In this document: positions 24,261 through 32,343 of the stretch, one piece after another
How the letters are laid out: each line of letters begins with the position of its first letter
Numbering within the stretch: position 1 is the first letter of the stretch
Source: Burkholderia aenigmatica
GTDB lineage: Bacteria; Pseudomonadota; Gammaproteobacteria; Burkholderiales; Burkholderiaceae
Assembly (NCBI RefSeq): GCF_902499175.1
Contig: NZ_CABVQC010000067.1
Location: forward strand, 1-52,243
Direction of reading: 5' to 3'
DNA: 52,243 nucleotides
The notes under the pieces: model-generated
Databases searched by the model: none
Seen by the model: the letters and a program-made list of their open reading frames with translations, nothing else
What the model was told of the DNA's origin: nothing
Program-made: the position numbers and the translations under genes

Positions 24261-25226
24261 ATGAAACAGTTCGGCTGGATCTTGAAATGGGCGCTGACGG
24301 CCGCGATGGCGGCCGTGCTCGCGCCGTCGGCCGCGTATGCCGGATGCGCGGTGACGCCGGCGAACGGTGCGTCGTTCGGCACCGTCACGTCGTTCGCGGC
24401 GCTAAACCAGGCGCAGTCGACTTCGACGACGAACAGCGGATTGACCTGCTCGGGCGCCCTGTTGTCGCTGCTGCAGGTCGGCGACCAGATCGACGCGACC
24501 ATCACGTCGGCCAACGGCGGCCAGTTGACCGGCCCGACCGGCGATGCGATTCCGTACACGATCTTCGCGGATTCGGCTTATTCGGTCGTGCTGAACAGGG
24601 GGCAGCAATACAACTGGTTCAGCGGCGCGCTGCTCAACCTGCTCGGGATTTTCGGCGGGCCGGCCGCCTCGCTGCCGCTCTATTTCCGCACGAGCACCAA
24701 CAGCAACGTCGCGGCGGGCGTCTATACCGACACGCTGACGATCAACTGGACCTGGAACTATTGCGCGGGGATCGGGATTCTCGGGATCTGCCTCGGCCGC
24801 GACCAGGGCAGCGGCGTGTCGACGTTCCAGGTCACGATGACCGTCACCAACGACTGCACGATCACCGCGCCGGACGTGAGCTTTGGCGCTGCGCCGACCG
24901 TGTCGAGCTTCCAGCCCGTGTCCGGTGCGATTGCGCTGACCTGCACGAAGGGGATGATCTACACGGTCGGGCTGAGCCCCGGCAACAACGCGGCCGGCAA
25001 CGGGCGCCGACAGATGGCGAGCGGTGCGAATCGTCTTCAGTACGACCTGTTTGCCGGCGGCGGTGCGACGGTCTGGGGGCAGGCGAGCAACCGCGTCGCC
25101 GGCAGCGGCCCGGCGGACGGAACGTCGGTGAATACGATGCCGTACGTGGCTAGAATCTACAACGACCAGGCCACGCCGCCCGTCGGCACCTATACCGACA
25201 GCGTGATCGTCGACGTCCGCTACTAG
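24261..25226 (+). CDS. Two-domain spore coat U tip adhesin (CsuE-like)
   Basis: A 321-residue secreted protein with two SCPU domains. The signal peptide is MKQFGWILKWALTAAMAAVL, cleaved near AYA-G. Domain 1 (about 28-165) has GCAVTPANGASFGTVTSF and GVYTDTLTINWTWNYC. Domain 2 (about 180-321) has MTVTNDCTITAPDVSFGAAP, LTCTKGMIYTVGLSPGNNA and PPVGTYTDSVIVDVRY. Two-domain subunits at the end of such operons (CsuE) sit at the pilus tip and use hydrophobic loops to bind abiotic surfaces. A strong ribosome site (GGGAGGGGACGG) precedes the ATG. Hydrophobic stretches LLNLLGIFGG and CAGIGILGICLG could be such loops. Confidence 0.92.
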   Translation: MKQFGWILKWALTAAMAAVLAPSAAYAGCAVTPANGASFGTVTSFAALNQAQSTSTTNSGLTCSGALLSLLQVGDQIDATITSANGGQLTGPTGDAIPYTIFADSAYSVVLNRGQQYNWFSGALLNLLGIFGGPAASLPLYFRTSTNSNVAAGVYTDTLTINWTWNYCAGIGILGICLGRDQGSGVSTFQVTMTVTNDCTITAPDVSFGAAPTVSSFQPVSGAIALTCTKGMIYTVGLSPGNNAAGNGRRQMASGANRLQYDLFAGGGATVWGQASNRVAGSGPADGTSVNTMPYVARIYNDQATPPVGTYTDSVIVDVRY

Positions 25227-25308
25227 CGGGCGCGCGAAGGCATGCCTGGTTGGCGCCCCGAATGACGACAAGGATGAGGATGACCACGAGTGACGAACCA
25301 CCGGGATG

Positions 25309-25355
25309 CCGGCGCGGTTCCGGGGGCGTGAAGTGACACCGAACGACCGCGCCGG
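25309..25355 (+). terminator. Long-arm hairpin between pilus operon and kinase gene
   Basis: CCGGCGCGGT (25309-25318) and ACCGCGCCGG (25346-25355) are perfect 10-bp arms around a 27-base loop, located 82 bp after the tip-adhesin stop and 22 bp before the kinase start. It may attenuate read-through from the pilus genes into the two-component genes. Confidence 0.5.
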
Positions 25356-25377
25356 TTCTGCGGCAGGGAGATGACCC

Positions 25378-27045
25378 GTGGTGCTATGGTCGGTGTTTGC
25401 GTCATGTGTCTGCAGCGCCCTCGCGGGGGTGGCGGTGTGGGCCTGCATGAGACGCGAGCGGCTGCGTCTCGAAGCGGCGCTGCGCGCGTCGAACGACGCG
25501 CTGGCGTTGGCCGGGCACGAACTGCGCACGCCGCTCGCGGCGATGCTCGCGCTCGTCGACGTCGCGCGTCGCGAGGCGCCCGCGCACGAGCGCCGCGGCC
25601 TGCTGGCGCTCGTGCATGAGACGGGGTTGCGGCTCATGCGTCTGCTGGACGACATCCTCGTGCATGCGCGCGTCGACGCGGGCCGGCTGCCGATCGCACC
25701 GTCGGCGGTCGATCCGCGCGCGCTGCTCGACGACGTGTCGGCGTTGTTTTCGGCGCGCGCGGCCGCGAAAGGGCTGCGCCTGCAGGTGCAGGTGGCCGGC
25801 GCGGTGCCCACGTGCGTGACGACGGACGGCGAGCGCGTGCGTCAGATCCTGTCGAACCTGGTCGGCAATGCGATCGCGTTTACCGCGCACGGCGCGGTGG
25901 GGTTGCGTGCGGACGTGGTATCGCGGGCACGCGATGGCGTCGTGCTGGAGATCGTCGTCGAGGATACCGGGCCCGGTATTCCGGATGCGCTGAAACCGGG
26001 CCTGTTCACGCCATTCGTCACGCATGCCGGTGTCGAGCGCGATGGTGGTGCCGGCAGCGGGCTCGGCCTGGCCATTTCGCGCAAGCTCGCGCGGGCGCTC
26101 GGCGGCGACCTGCGGTTGCTCGATACGCATCGCACCGGTGCGGCGTTTGCGTTGACGCTGCGTTGCCCGGTGGCGGCGCCAGCACGCGCGAATGCGACCA
26201 CGTCTGACTCCGGCGCTGCCGTTGCCGCTGCCGATTCACCGCACGATAGCGGGGGCACCGAGGCGCCCCAGCGGCCGTTGTGCGTGCTGATCGTCGACGA
26301 TCGCGCGGTCAACCGCATCGCGCTCGCGCATCAACTGGCCCGCCTCGGGCATCGTGCGATCGAGCGTCACGACGGGCGCGCGGCGCTCGATCTGCTGGAG
26401 ACGGGCGCGATGCCGATCGACGTCGTGCTGACCGACTGCCGGATGCCGGGGATGGACGGGTTCGTGCTGGCGGCCGCGTTGCGCGATCACCGCGATCCAC
26501 GGCTCGCGCGCATACCGGTCATCGGCCTGACGGCCGGCGACGGGGCCGACCCTGATGCGTCCGGCTGGGCCGGCGCCGGCATGGTTGCGTGCCTGCGCCG
26601 GCCGGTCACGCCCGGCGAACTGCGCGACGTGCTCGATGCACTCGACATGCGCGCATCGCACGATGCCGGCGACGCGCTCGGCTTCGACGCGGCGGCGCTC
26701 GATTACGCGACGCTGTTCGATGCGTTCGGCGTAGCGGGGGATGGCGGCGCTGATGCCCGAAACGTGCTCGCCGCGTGCCGCGCGTCGCTCGATGCCGACT
26801 GCGCGGTGCTGTCGCGCGCGCTGCGCGCGGGGGATCGGCAAGCGCTGCGGGCATGGAGTCATGCGGCGCGCGGCACATACGCGCTGTTCGGGCAGCGTCA
26901 CATCGACTGCCTGCTCGACCGCTTTCACGCGGCCCTCATGTCCGGCTCGGCGGCGGCGATCGGCAACGCCGGAGCAGAAGTATCGAAGATGACGGATCAT
27001 CTGCTGACGCACGTCGGCGAACGGGCACGCGCAGCGGGCGCCTGA
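25378..27045 (+). CDS. Hybrid sensor histidine kinase with receiver and Hpt domains
   Basis: A 555-residue membrane-anchored phosphorelay kinase. One short N-terminal TM (about 3-23) and no periplasmic sensor. HisKA: AGHELRTPLA with phospho-His H47. HATPase: SNLVGNAIAF, EDTGPGIP and GSGLGLAIS. Receiver (about 301-420): VLIVDDR and VVLTDCRMPGMDGF with phospho-Asp D353. C-terminal Hpt domain (about 440-550) with AWSHAARGTYALFG (H495). Two normally invariant lysines are replaced by arginine: the receiver K (LRRP at 406-409) and the Hpt K (HAARG). GTG at 25378 follows GGGAG. It lies between the pilus operon and an RcsB-like regulator, so it probably controls pilus expression through a relay, with no obvious ligand. 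Confidence 0.88.
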   Translation: MVLWSVFASCVCSALAGVAVWACMRRERLRLEAALRASNDALALAGHELRTPLAAMLALVDVARREAPAHERRGLLALVHETGLRLMRLLDDILVHARVDAGRLPIAPSAVDPRALLDDVSALFSARAAAKGLRLQVQVAGAVPTCVTTDGERVRQILSNLVGNAIAFTAHGAVGLRADVVSRARDGVVLEIVVEDTGPGIPDALKPGLFTPFVTHAGVERDGGAGSGLGLAISRKLARALGGDLRLLDTHRTGAAFALTLRCPVAAPARANATTSDSGAAVAAADSPHDSGGTEAPQRPLCVLIVDDRAVNRIALAHQLARLGHRAIERHDGRAALDLLETGAMPIDVVLTDCRMPGMDGFVLAAALRDHRDPRLARIPVIGLTAGDGADPDASGWAGAGMVACLRRPVTPGELRDVLDALDMRASHDAGDALGFDAAALDYATLFDAFGVAGDGGADARNVLAACRASLDADCAVLSRALRAGDRQALRAWSHAARGTYALFGQRHIDCLLDRFHAALMSGSAAAIGNAGAEVSKMTDHLLTHVGERARAAGA

Positions 27046-27084
27046 CGGCATTGAGTTGATGGCGAGAGACGAAGGAGGGCGAAA

Positions 27085-27705
27085 GTGAGTATCAGGGTTG
27101 TGATAGCGGATGACCATCCGCTGATGTTGTACGGCATTCGTCATGCGTTGGCATCCGAGACGAGTATCAGCGTGGTCGGCGAGGCCCTCGAGCCCGGCGC
27201 GCTGCTAAGCTGCATCGCGCGCACGCACTGCGATGTCGTAGTGACCGATTTCGCGATGCCGGGGCGTGCGCACGCGGATGGTCTGCTGATGCTCGAGGCG
27301 ATCCGCGAAGCGTTTCCGCTGGTGCGCGTGGTCGTGCTGACGATGCTCGACAATCCGGCGCTGATGCAGAACATCTGCAATACGGGCGTGCTGACCGTGC
27401 TCAACAAGCGCGGCGTGGCGGCCGACCTGGCGCGCGCGATCGTCGCCGCGTATGCGGGCCGTCCGTTCCTGCCGGCCGTGCGGCCGATGCCGATGGCCGT
27501 GAACGACGACGTCTATGCGCTGAGCCCGCGCGAGATCGAAGTCGTGCGGATGTGCGCGAGCGGGATGACGATGACCGATATCGCGCATTACTACGGCCGC
27601 AGCATCAAGACGATCAGCACGCAGAAGCACAACGCGATGAAGAAGCTCGGCATCCGCAGCGACGCCGAGCTGTTTCTGTACGTGTCGGGAAACGGGCTGG
27701 CCTGA
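27085..27705 (+). CDS. RcsB-like response regulator (NarL/LuxR type)
   Basis: A 206-residue response regulator. The receiver has IADDHPLMLYGIRHAL, phospho-Asp in VVVTDFAMPG (D55), VVVLTMLDNPALM and the conserved Lys in TVLNKRG (K108). The LuxR-type HTH is at about 144-188: LSPREIEVVRMCASGMTMTD, then SIKTISTQKHNAMKKLGI. The ADDHP, LTMxDNPA and SIKTISxQK segments make it resemble RcsB more than generic NarL proteins. It is the natural output of the hybrid kinase just upstream (39 bp gap) and likely acts on the pilus operon, where an RcsB-box-like site occurs. A good ribosome site GAAGGAGGGCG precedes the ATG. Confidence 0.9.
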   Translation: MSIRVVIADDHPLMLYGIRHALASETSISVVGEALEPGALLSCIARTHCDVVVTDFAMPGRAHADGLLMLEAIREAFPLVRVVVLTMLDNPALMQNICNTGVLTVLNKRGVAADLARAIVAAYAGRPFLPAVRPMPMAVNDDVYALSPREIEVVRMCASGMTMTDIAHYYGRSIKTISTQKHNAMKKLGIRSDAELFLYVSGNGLA

Positions 27706-27731
27706 GCGGGCCGGCTGTCCATCCCGTGCCT

Positions 27732-27753
27732 CGATCCCGCACGATCGGGATCG
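27732..27753 (+). terminator. Hairpin downstream of the RcsB-like gene
   Basis: CGATCCCG (27732-27739) and CGGGATCG (27746-27753) are perfect 8-bp arms. It lies just before a second hairpin with a T-run. Confidence 0.6.
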
Positions 27754-27757
27754 CTTG

Positions 27758-27793
27758 CCCTCCAGCCTGGATCGACGGCGGAGGGATTTTTTT
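27758..27793 (+). terminator. Rho-independent terminator of the pilus/two-component locus
   Basis: CCCTCC (27758-27763) pairs with GGAGGG (27780-27785), followed by ATTTTTTT. The remaining 27794-27953 stretch contains nothing recognisable. Confidence 0.65.
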
Positions 27794-27953
27794 GCGCGTC
27801 GCGCCATGGCGAGGTGGGCGCCGGTAACGGTTGGCCCGGATCACTGCTGGCCGTTCGGCCATGCACTCGGGTCGACTGTCGAGCGTCAGCGACGCCCTTA
27901 TGGCGTCCGTCAGAACACGGGTTCGATGACCGTCGCGGGCATCTTCGCGCGCG

Positions 27954-28436
27954 TCAGTCCGGCATCCCGTTGTGGCCCCCGAGCGGCCGTTCGGGCCAGT
28001 CCACCCAGCGGTCCGCGCGGGTAAGCTCATACGCCTGGTTCATCGGGTAGCGGATGCGGTTGTCGTCGCGCGGACGTTCACCGATCACCATCAGCCGGAC
28101 TTCGTCCTGCGTGTTGTTGATGAAGGTGTGGCAGATGCCGGTGCCTGCCGGAAACGCAACCGAATCGCCTTCGGCAACGGGGTGCAGCACGCCGTCGATC
28201 CAGACATCCGGCTTGCCTTCGAGCACGTACACAAACTCCTGCTCGGTACTTTCTGCATGCGGATAGGACGTCCGCCGGCCCGGCAGAAGCCGCACGTGAT
28301 GAATGCCGATACGGGTGATGCCGAGCTCGGCGGAAAGCGGTGCGTCCAGCGCCATCGGCTCGGTGTCGCCGCGATAGCAATGCGCTTCCGGTTCTTCGAG
28401 CTCGGTCCAGTGCTTGATGAAATCGGGGCGGGTCAT
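27954..28436 (-). CDS. Cupin-domain protein
   Basis: A 160-residue single-domain cupin. The two cupin motifs are GRRTSYPHAESTEQEFVYVL (motif 1, with His and Glu metal-ligand candidates) and EGDSVAFPAGTGICHTFINN (motif 2, with His). The intermotif region is KPDVWIDG. Such proteins may be sugar-phosphate isomerases, dioxygenases or simple binding proteins; nothing discriminates here. The start has a clear ribosome site (AAAGGAGCGC). It lies downstream of the DapB-like gene on the same strand but 354 bp away, so operon membership is doubtful. Confidence 0.85.
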   Translation of the reverse strand: MTRPDFIKHWTELEEPEAHCYRGDTEPMALDAPLSAELGITRIGIHHVRLLPGRRTSYPHAESTEQEFVYVLEGKPDVWIDGVLHPVAEGDSVAFPAGTGICHTFINNTQDEVRLMVIGERPRDDNRIRYPMNQAYELTRADRWVDWPERPLGGHNGMPD

Positions 28437-28790
28437 CGGTTGCGCTCCTTTCGGGGAGATGGTGACGGTAGCGGTTCAGGCACCGAAGTCGGCGGTGACT
28501 CGCGCGCCCTCTCGGCGAATGAACCTCGCCCGATAACTTACCAGCGAATGCGGCGGGACGATTGCTCGTCGGATTTCTCGAGCGGCCGTGGCGGCGAAGC
28601 CGGCTGGCGTGATCTTGACCGCCGGCGACGCGGGACGTCAGGTGCCGGTCGGCGAGATTCATGGCGGCCCGGATGTCGCGGATCGGGCGGTCGACGACAT
28701 CTGCGGAAATCAGCACCGCACCGCTTCTTGCGTTGTGCAAAAAAGTCTGCGACGCGATGCACGGATGCTCGCCGCCGCGTATCGCTGCGA
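28437..28790. other. Gene-free gap of 354 bp
   Basis: Between the cupin and the DapB-like gene. Minus-strand translation contains short stretches that look protein-like (VLISADVVDRPIRDIRAAM) but no intact frame with a start and ribosome site. It may be a decayed gene or a long leader. No repeats or hairpins stand out. Confidence 0.4.
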
Positions 28791-29483
28791 TTACAGCCAG
28801 CCGTTGCGGATGAACTCGACGATCGAATAGCGGCGGTGCTCGAGATCGTGCAGCCGGACGGCATCGACGATACGCGACACGCCGTCCGCGTAAGGCGTCG
28901 CGCCCACTACGCGCGATTCGAATTGCAGGCTGCACGCACCGTCGTCGATGCGGATCCGGTGAATCGCGTGGCGGCCGAGCTGATCGTCGGCGACCGCGAA
29001 TTCGCTGCCCTGTACATCCGGGTCACGCACGGAGCGGATATCTTCCGGCCGCACGCCGAGCGACTGGCCGATTCCTACAGCCGTGCCGGGGACGGACGTC
29101 TTGCCGGCCTGATGCGACTCCGTCAGGCTGATCTGGCAGTCATGAAACAGGTGACCGCTGGTTTCCAGCATGCTCATGAACTTGAGCATCAGGATGTTCG
29201 TGTTCGGGCACAGCACGACCGGGAACGCGTGCGAGCCGGTCTCGAGCTCGGAGCCGGTGGACAGCTCGACGAGTGGCGATCCGGTGGCTTCGCAGAACGC
29301 GATCACGTCCGGGAGTTCGCGGCCGGAACCGGCGTGCACGACGATCGTTCGGGCGTCGCTGCGCTGCGCATCGTTGCGCGCGCTGTCCGACCAGGGGGTC
29401 ACGCGACAGGTTGCCGGGTCGAGCCGGTGCGCGCCGAGCAGCTCGCTGGCCAGCTTGCCGGTTCCTACGACGAGTACTTGCAT
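28791..29483 (-). CDS. DapB-like (dihydrodipicolinate reductase-like) oxidoreductase
   Basis: A 230-residue protein. The N-terminus MQVLVVGTGKLASELLGAHR is a Rossmann-type start. LTESHQAGKTSVPGTAVGIG is the region that in DapB carries the catalytic His-Lys-x-Asp-x-x-Gly and substrate loop; here the order is ESHQAGKTSVPGTA, which keeps the S/T-G-T-A segment. VVHAGSGRELPDVIAFCEAT corresponds to the central nucleotide-binding part. It is shorter than E. coli DapB (273 residues). DapB-family paralogues outside lysine biosynthesis are common, so a lysine role should not be assumed. Confidence 0.6.
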   Translation of the reverse strand: MQVLVVGTGKLASELLGAHRLDPATCRVTPWSDSARNDAQRSDARTIVVHAGSGRELPDVIAFCEATGSPLVELSTGSELETGSHAFPVVLCPNTNILMLKFMSMLETSGHLFHDCQISLTESHQAGKTSVPGTAVGIGQSLGVRPEDIRSVRDPDVQGSEFAVADDQLGRHAIHRIRIDDGACSLQFESRVVGATPYADGVSRIVDAVRLHDLEHRRYSIVEFIRNGWL

Positions 29484-29643
29484 GGAATTGACGGGTTGAG
29501 GTTCAGGATTCAGGGCGAGAACGGCGAGGGCTGTCGGGTCGCCCGGCTCGGTCGCGGCGCGTGGCGCCGGAGCGGCCTCGCGCATTATGCCCGGCCGGCC
29601 GCCAGCGTGCCCGCCGGGGCTGTGCAGGCGGCGGCGCGGTGCG

Positions 29644-30411
29644 TCAGCTTGCCGACACCGTCGGCAGCCACGCGTTCGCGGCGTTCTGCGTCGCGAGCTG
29701 CTTCGCGATCGAGCGCGCGAGGCGGTCCGTATCGGACGCCACCGTGTCGTGCTTCGCTTCCGACACGCCGTGCAAGCCGGCGCCCACCGCTGCTGACGTC
29801 GCGAGGCGGCCGGCCGCCGCGCCGACTCCGGCGGTTTCCACCATGCCCGGCAGGTGGCCGCTGTTCGCGCTGGACGAGAACGTGCCGAGCGGCTGCGGTG
29901 CGCCATGCGCCGGCTGGAACAGCACGGTGACCGATGCCTTCACTTCGCTCTTGCCCGCGCCGAGCCCGATCAGCGTGCGGCGGCGGCGGTTGCCGGCGTC
30001 GATCGACTCGAAGCGGCCCTCGACCACCAGCGCGTCGCGACCGTCGGGCACCGGGCCGCGCAGCGCGGGGATGCCTTGCGACCGGAGCTCGCGCACGAGG
30101 GCGTCGGCGAGCTGGTCGCGGGTCTTCAGCGCGCTTTGCTGGCGCTGCACGTCGGCGGACGATCCGCTCGCGAGGGTCGCAAGCTTGCTGATCATCCCGC
30201 CGTCGACCTTGACGTCGGTCGTGGCCACGTCGAACGCGGACACATAGACGACGTCTGCACGAACCTGCGGCTGCGTGCGGGCGGCCGGCGCGGCGGTCAT
30301 GGACGTGGTCGCGGTCGATGCGCAGCCGGTCATCGCGAGCGTGCCGGCGATCAGCGCGACACTGGTCAGACGTTTGGCGTGGGCGGCGAGTGCGTGAAGG
30401 GAAGGGAACAT
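29644..30411 (-). CDS. DUF4410-type lipoprotein
   Basis: A 255-residue lipoprotein: SVALIAGTLAMTGCASTATT gives a lipobox LAMTGC at about residue 30. The mature part has VYVSAFDVATTDVKVDGG, followed by ALVRELRSQGIPALRGPVPD and ALVVEGRFESIDAGNRRRRT. The order 'add up to a small envelope/export factor that forms a pair with a DUF' is how DUF4410 proteins look, but function is unknown. The end (TDRLARSIAKQLATQNAANA) is amphipathic. It is a single gene with no obvious operon partner. Confidence 0.7.
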   Translation of the reverse strand: MFPSLHALAAHAKRLTSVALIAGTLAMTGCASTATTSMTAAPAARTQPQVRADVVYVSAFDVATTDVKVDGGMISKLATLASGSSADVQRQQSALKTRDQLADALVRELRSQGIPALRGPVPDGRDALVVEGRFESIDAGNRRRRTLIGLGAGKSEVKASVTVLFQPAHGAPQPLGTFSSSANSGHLPGMVETAGVGAAAGRLATSAAVGAGLHGVSEAKHDTVASDTDRLARSIAKQLATQNAANAWLPTVSAS

Positions 30412-30667
30412 GTCGATCTCCGTGGCCTGGATGAAGTTGCCGATACTGTCGCGGCATTCAGGAACGCGAACGATCGGAAGCGGGGCGTGATCGCTGGCGA
30501 GGGAGAGGGTTCATGCCGTTGCGCAACACGCAGGCGCAAGTATGCGGAGGTCGGGCGGGATGCGCCACGCAGGAATTATGTCGGCGGATGTCACGCAAGG
30601 CTGCGCGCTGGCGCGGATGGTAGGTTGGCCGTCGGGCAGATGGACGAACGGGCGGGCGTGCAGACGC
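30412..30667. other. Intergenic segment left of the repeat mosaic
   Basis: 256 bp downstream side of the kinase operon and upstream of the lipoprotein gene. It should contain the lipoprotein promoter on the minus strand. I see no clear -35/-10 pair and no gene. Confidence 0.4.
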
Positions 30668-30953
30668 GCAGATAGGCAGATAGGCAGATAGGCAGATAGG
30701 CAGATAGGCGAGCAGACAAACGGGCGAGCAGACAAACGGGCGAACGGACGCACGGACGGCGGACGAACGGACGAACGGACGAACGGACGAACGGACGGTG
30801 GACGGTGGACGGTGAGTGGCGAGTGGCGAGTGGCGAGTGGCGAGTGGCGAGTGGCGAGTGGCGAGTGGCGAGTGGCGAGTGGCGAGTGGCAAGTGGCAAG
30901 TGGCAAGTGGCAAGTGGCAAGTGGCGAACGGCGAACGGCGAACGGCGAACGGG
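30668..30953. repeat. Mosaic of consecutive 7-8 bp tandem repeats
   Basis: Blocks in order: GCAGATAG x5 (30668-30707); AGCAGACAAACGGGCG x2 (about 30711-30742); GGACGAAC x4 (30761-30792); GGACGGT x3 (30793-30813); GAGTGGC x11 (30814-30890); AAGTGGC x5 (30891-30925); GAACGGC x3 plus GAACGGG (30926-30953). The units are related to each other by single changes (GAGTGGC to AAGTGGC to GAACGGC), so the tract probably grew by slippage. It begins 43 bp past the kinase stop codon. The heptamers leave all three minus-strand frames open. Not a CRISPR: there are no spacers. Confidence 0.95.
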
Positions 30954-30996
30954 CGAGCCGTCGGGCAGTAAGGCAGGCCATCAGGCAAACAGTCCG

Positions 30997-32343
30997 TCAG
31001 GCCGACAGCGACCGCCGCACCGCCCCGGACGAATCGAGCGGCAACGCGACGACGGCCTCCAGCCCGCCGCCATCGCGGTCGCGGAACGTCAGCGACCCAC
31101 CATGCAGGCGGGCGATCCGCTCGACGATCGCGAGGCCGAGGCCCGTGCCGCCCGCATGGCTGCGGGCGTTCGCGCCCCGGCTGAACGGTGCCTTGAGCCG
31201 TTCGAGTTCGGCGGCGCCGATGCCGTTGCCGCGATCGCTGACCACCGCATACGCGATGCCGCGCTCGGTCCACGTGCGCACGCCGAGGCCCGTCCGGCCG
31301 TAGACGACCGCGTTCTGCATCAGGTTCATCAGCAGCCGCATCAGGGCGATCGGACGGAACGCGAACGCGGGCACCGCGCCTTCGTCGAAGTCGAATTCGT
31401 GGCCGAGCCCCGCGAAATCCGCGACGAGCTGGCCGATCAGCGCATTCAGGTCGCCGGTTTGCGGTGTTTCTCGTTCGCCGCTGCCTGCATAGTCCATGAA
31501 TTGCTGCAGGATCGTATCGATCTGGTCCAGGTAGTGCTCGGTCGACGTGGTGAGCGCGTCGTGCGTGCCCCGCGGCAGCGCCATCGCGATCGCCAGGCGC
31601 AGTTTGGTGAGCGGCGTGCGGATGTCGTGCGACACGCCGGCGAGCATCAGCGAGCGGGTCGCTTCCGCCTGTTGCAGCGCGTCGGCCATCTGGTTGAATG
31701 CGCGGCTCACGTCGGCGATTTCGGTCGGGCCGTCGGTGGGCAGCGGCGGTGGGCGCTCGCCCGCGCTGACGCGTTGCGCCGCGCGCGCCAGTGCGTCGAG
31801 CGGCCGGTTCAGGTGGAGCTGGATCAGGTAGCCGGTCAGCACGGCGAGCAACGCCAGCCCGACCGACAGCATGAGTGCTGTCGTGATGCCGCTCGCCTGC
31901 GCGTCGGCGGCCATCGGCAGCGGCAACCACACAGGCGAGCCGGCAACATGCAACCGGATCCAGAGACGCTCGTCGTCGCCAGACTGCCAACGCGCGGGGA
32001 GGTCAGGCGGCAGGTGGCGTTCGAGTGCCTGCATGAACACGTCACGCTGCCAGGTGCGGAAGAAGGCCGCCAGGTTCGGTGCTTGCGGCGATGCGGCGGG
32101 CGGCAGCGCAGCCTGGCCGCCGAATTGCGCGATGACCGTGCGGCCGGCGTCGGGCGGCAGGCTGGCGAGCGTGCGGTCGAGCAGCCTGACGTAGTCGGAA
32201 AAGACGATCGACGCCCGCTCGATGCGCGGGCGCTGCACGTAGTGCAGCAGCACGGTGAGCGAACAGGCGAGCGACAGCGCGACGAGTGCCACCAGCAGCG
32301 CGATGTTGCGCGCGAGCAGCGAGCGCGGCAGCGGGATGCGCAT
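30997..32343 (-). CDS. Sensor histidine kinase (EnvZ/RstB-like)
   Basis: A 448-residue inner-membrane kinase. TM1 about 14-35, a periplasmic loop of about 118 residues, TM2 about 154-174, HAMP about 176-228 (LHLNRPLDALARAAQRVSAG). The HisKA motif is LAGVSHDIRTPLTKLRL with H239. The N box appears as NLMQNAVVYG; G boxes are DRGNGIG and GTGLGLAIVERIA. The AGVSHDIRTPLTRLR-type motif and organisation match the EnvZ/RstB/OmpR-partner class. It shares ATGA with the regulator gene upstream, so the two are one translational unit and a cognate pair. Signal unknown. Confidence 0.9.
   Translation of the reverse strand: MRIPLPRSLLARNIALLVALVALSLACSLTVLLHYVQRPRIERASIVFSDYVRLLDRTLASLPPDAGRTVIAQFGGQAALPPAASPQAPNLAAFFRTWQRDVFMQALERHLPPDLPARWQSGDDERLWIRLHVAGSPVWLPLPMAADAQASGITTALMLSVGLALLAVLTGYLIQLHLNRPLDALARAAQRVSAGERPPPLPTDGPTEIADVSRAFNQMADALQQAEATRSLMLAGVSHDIRTPLTKLRLAIAMALPRGTHDALTTSTEHYLDQIDTILQQFMDYAGSGERETPQTGDLNALIGQLVADFAGLGHEFDFDEGAVPAFAFRPIALMRLLMNLMQNAVVYGRTGLGVRTWTERGIAYAVVSDRGNGIGAAELERLKAPFSRGANARSHAGGTGLGLAIVERIARLHGGSLTFRDRDGGGLEAVVALPLDSSGAVRRSLSA

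Noticed and set aside
30668..30953. CRISPR array
   Set aside because: Repeats are 7-8 bp, directly adjacent and without unique spacers, and there are no cas genes in the window.
30511..30981. Leftward open frames running through the tandem repeats (ATRHSPL repeats)
   Set aside because: The heptamer repeats contain no stop codon in any minus-strand frame, which creates artificial open frames; there is no start with ribosome site and no coding character.
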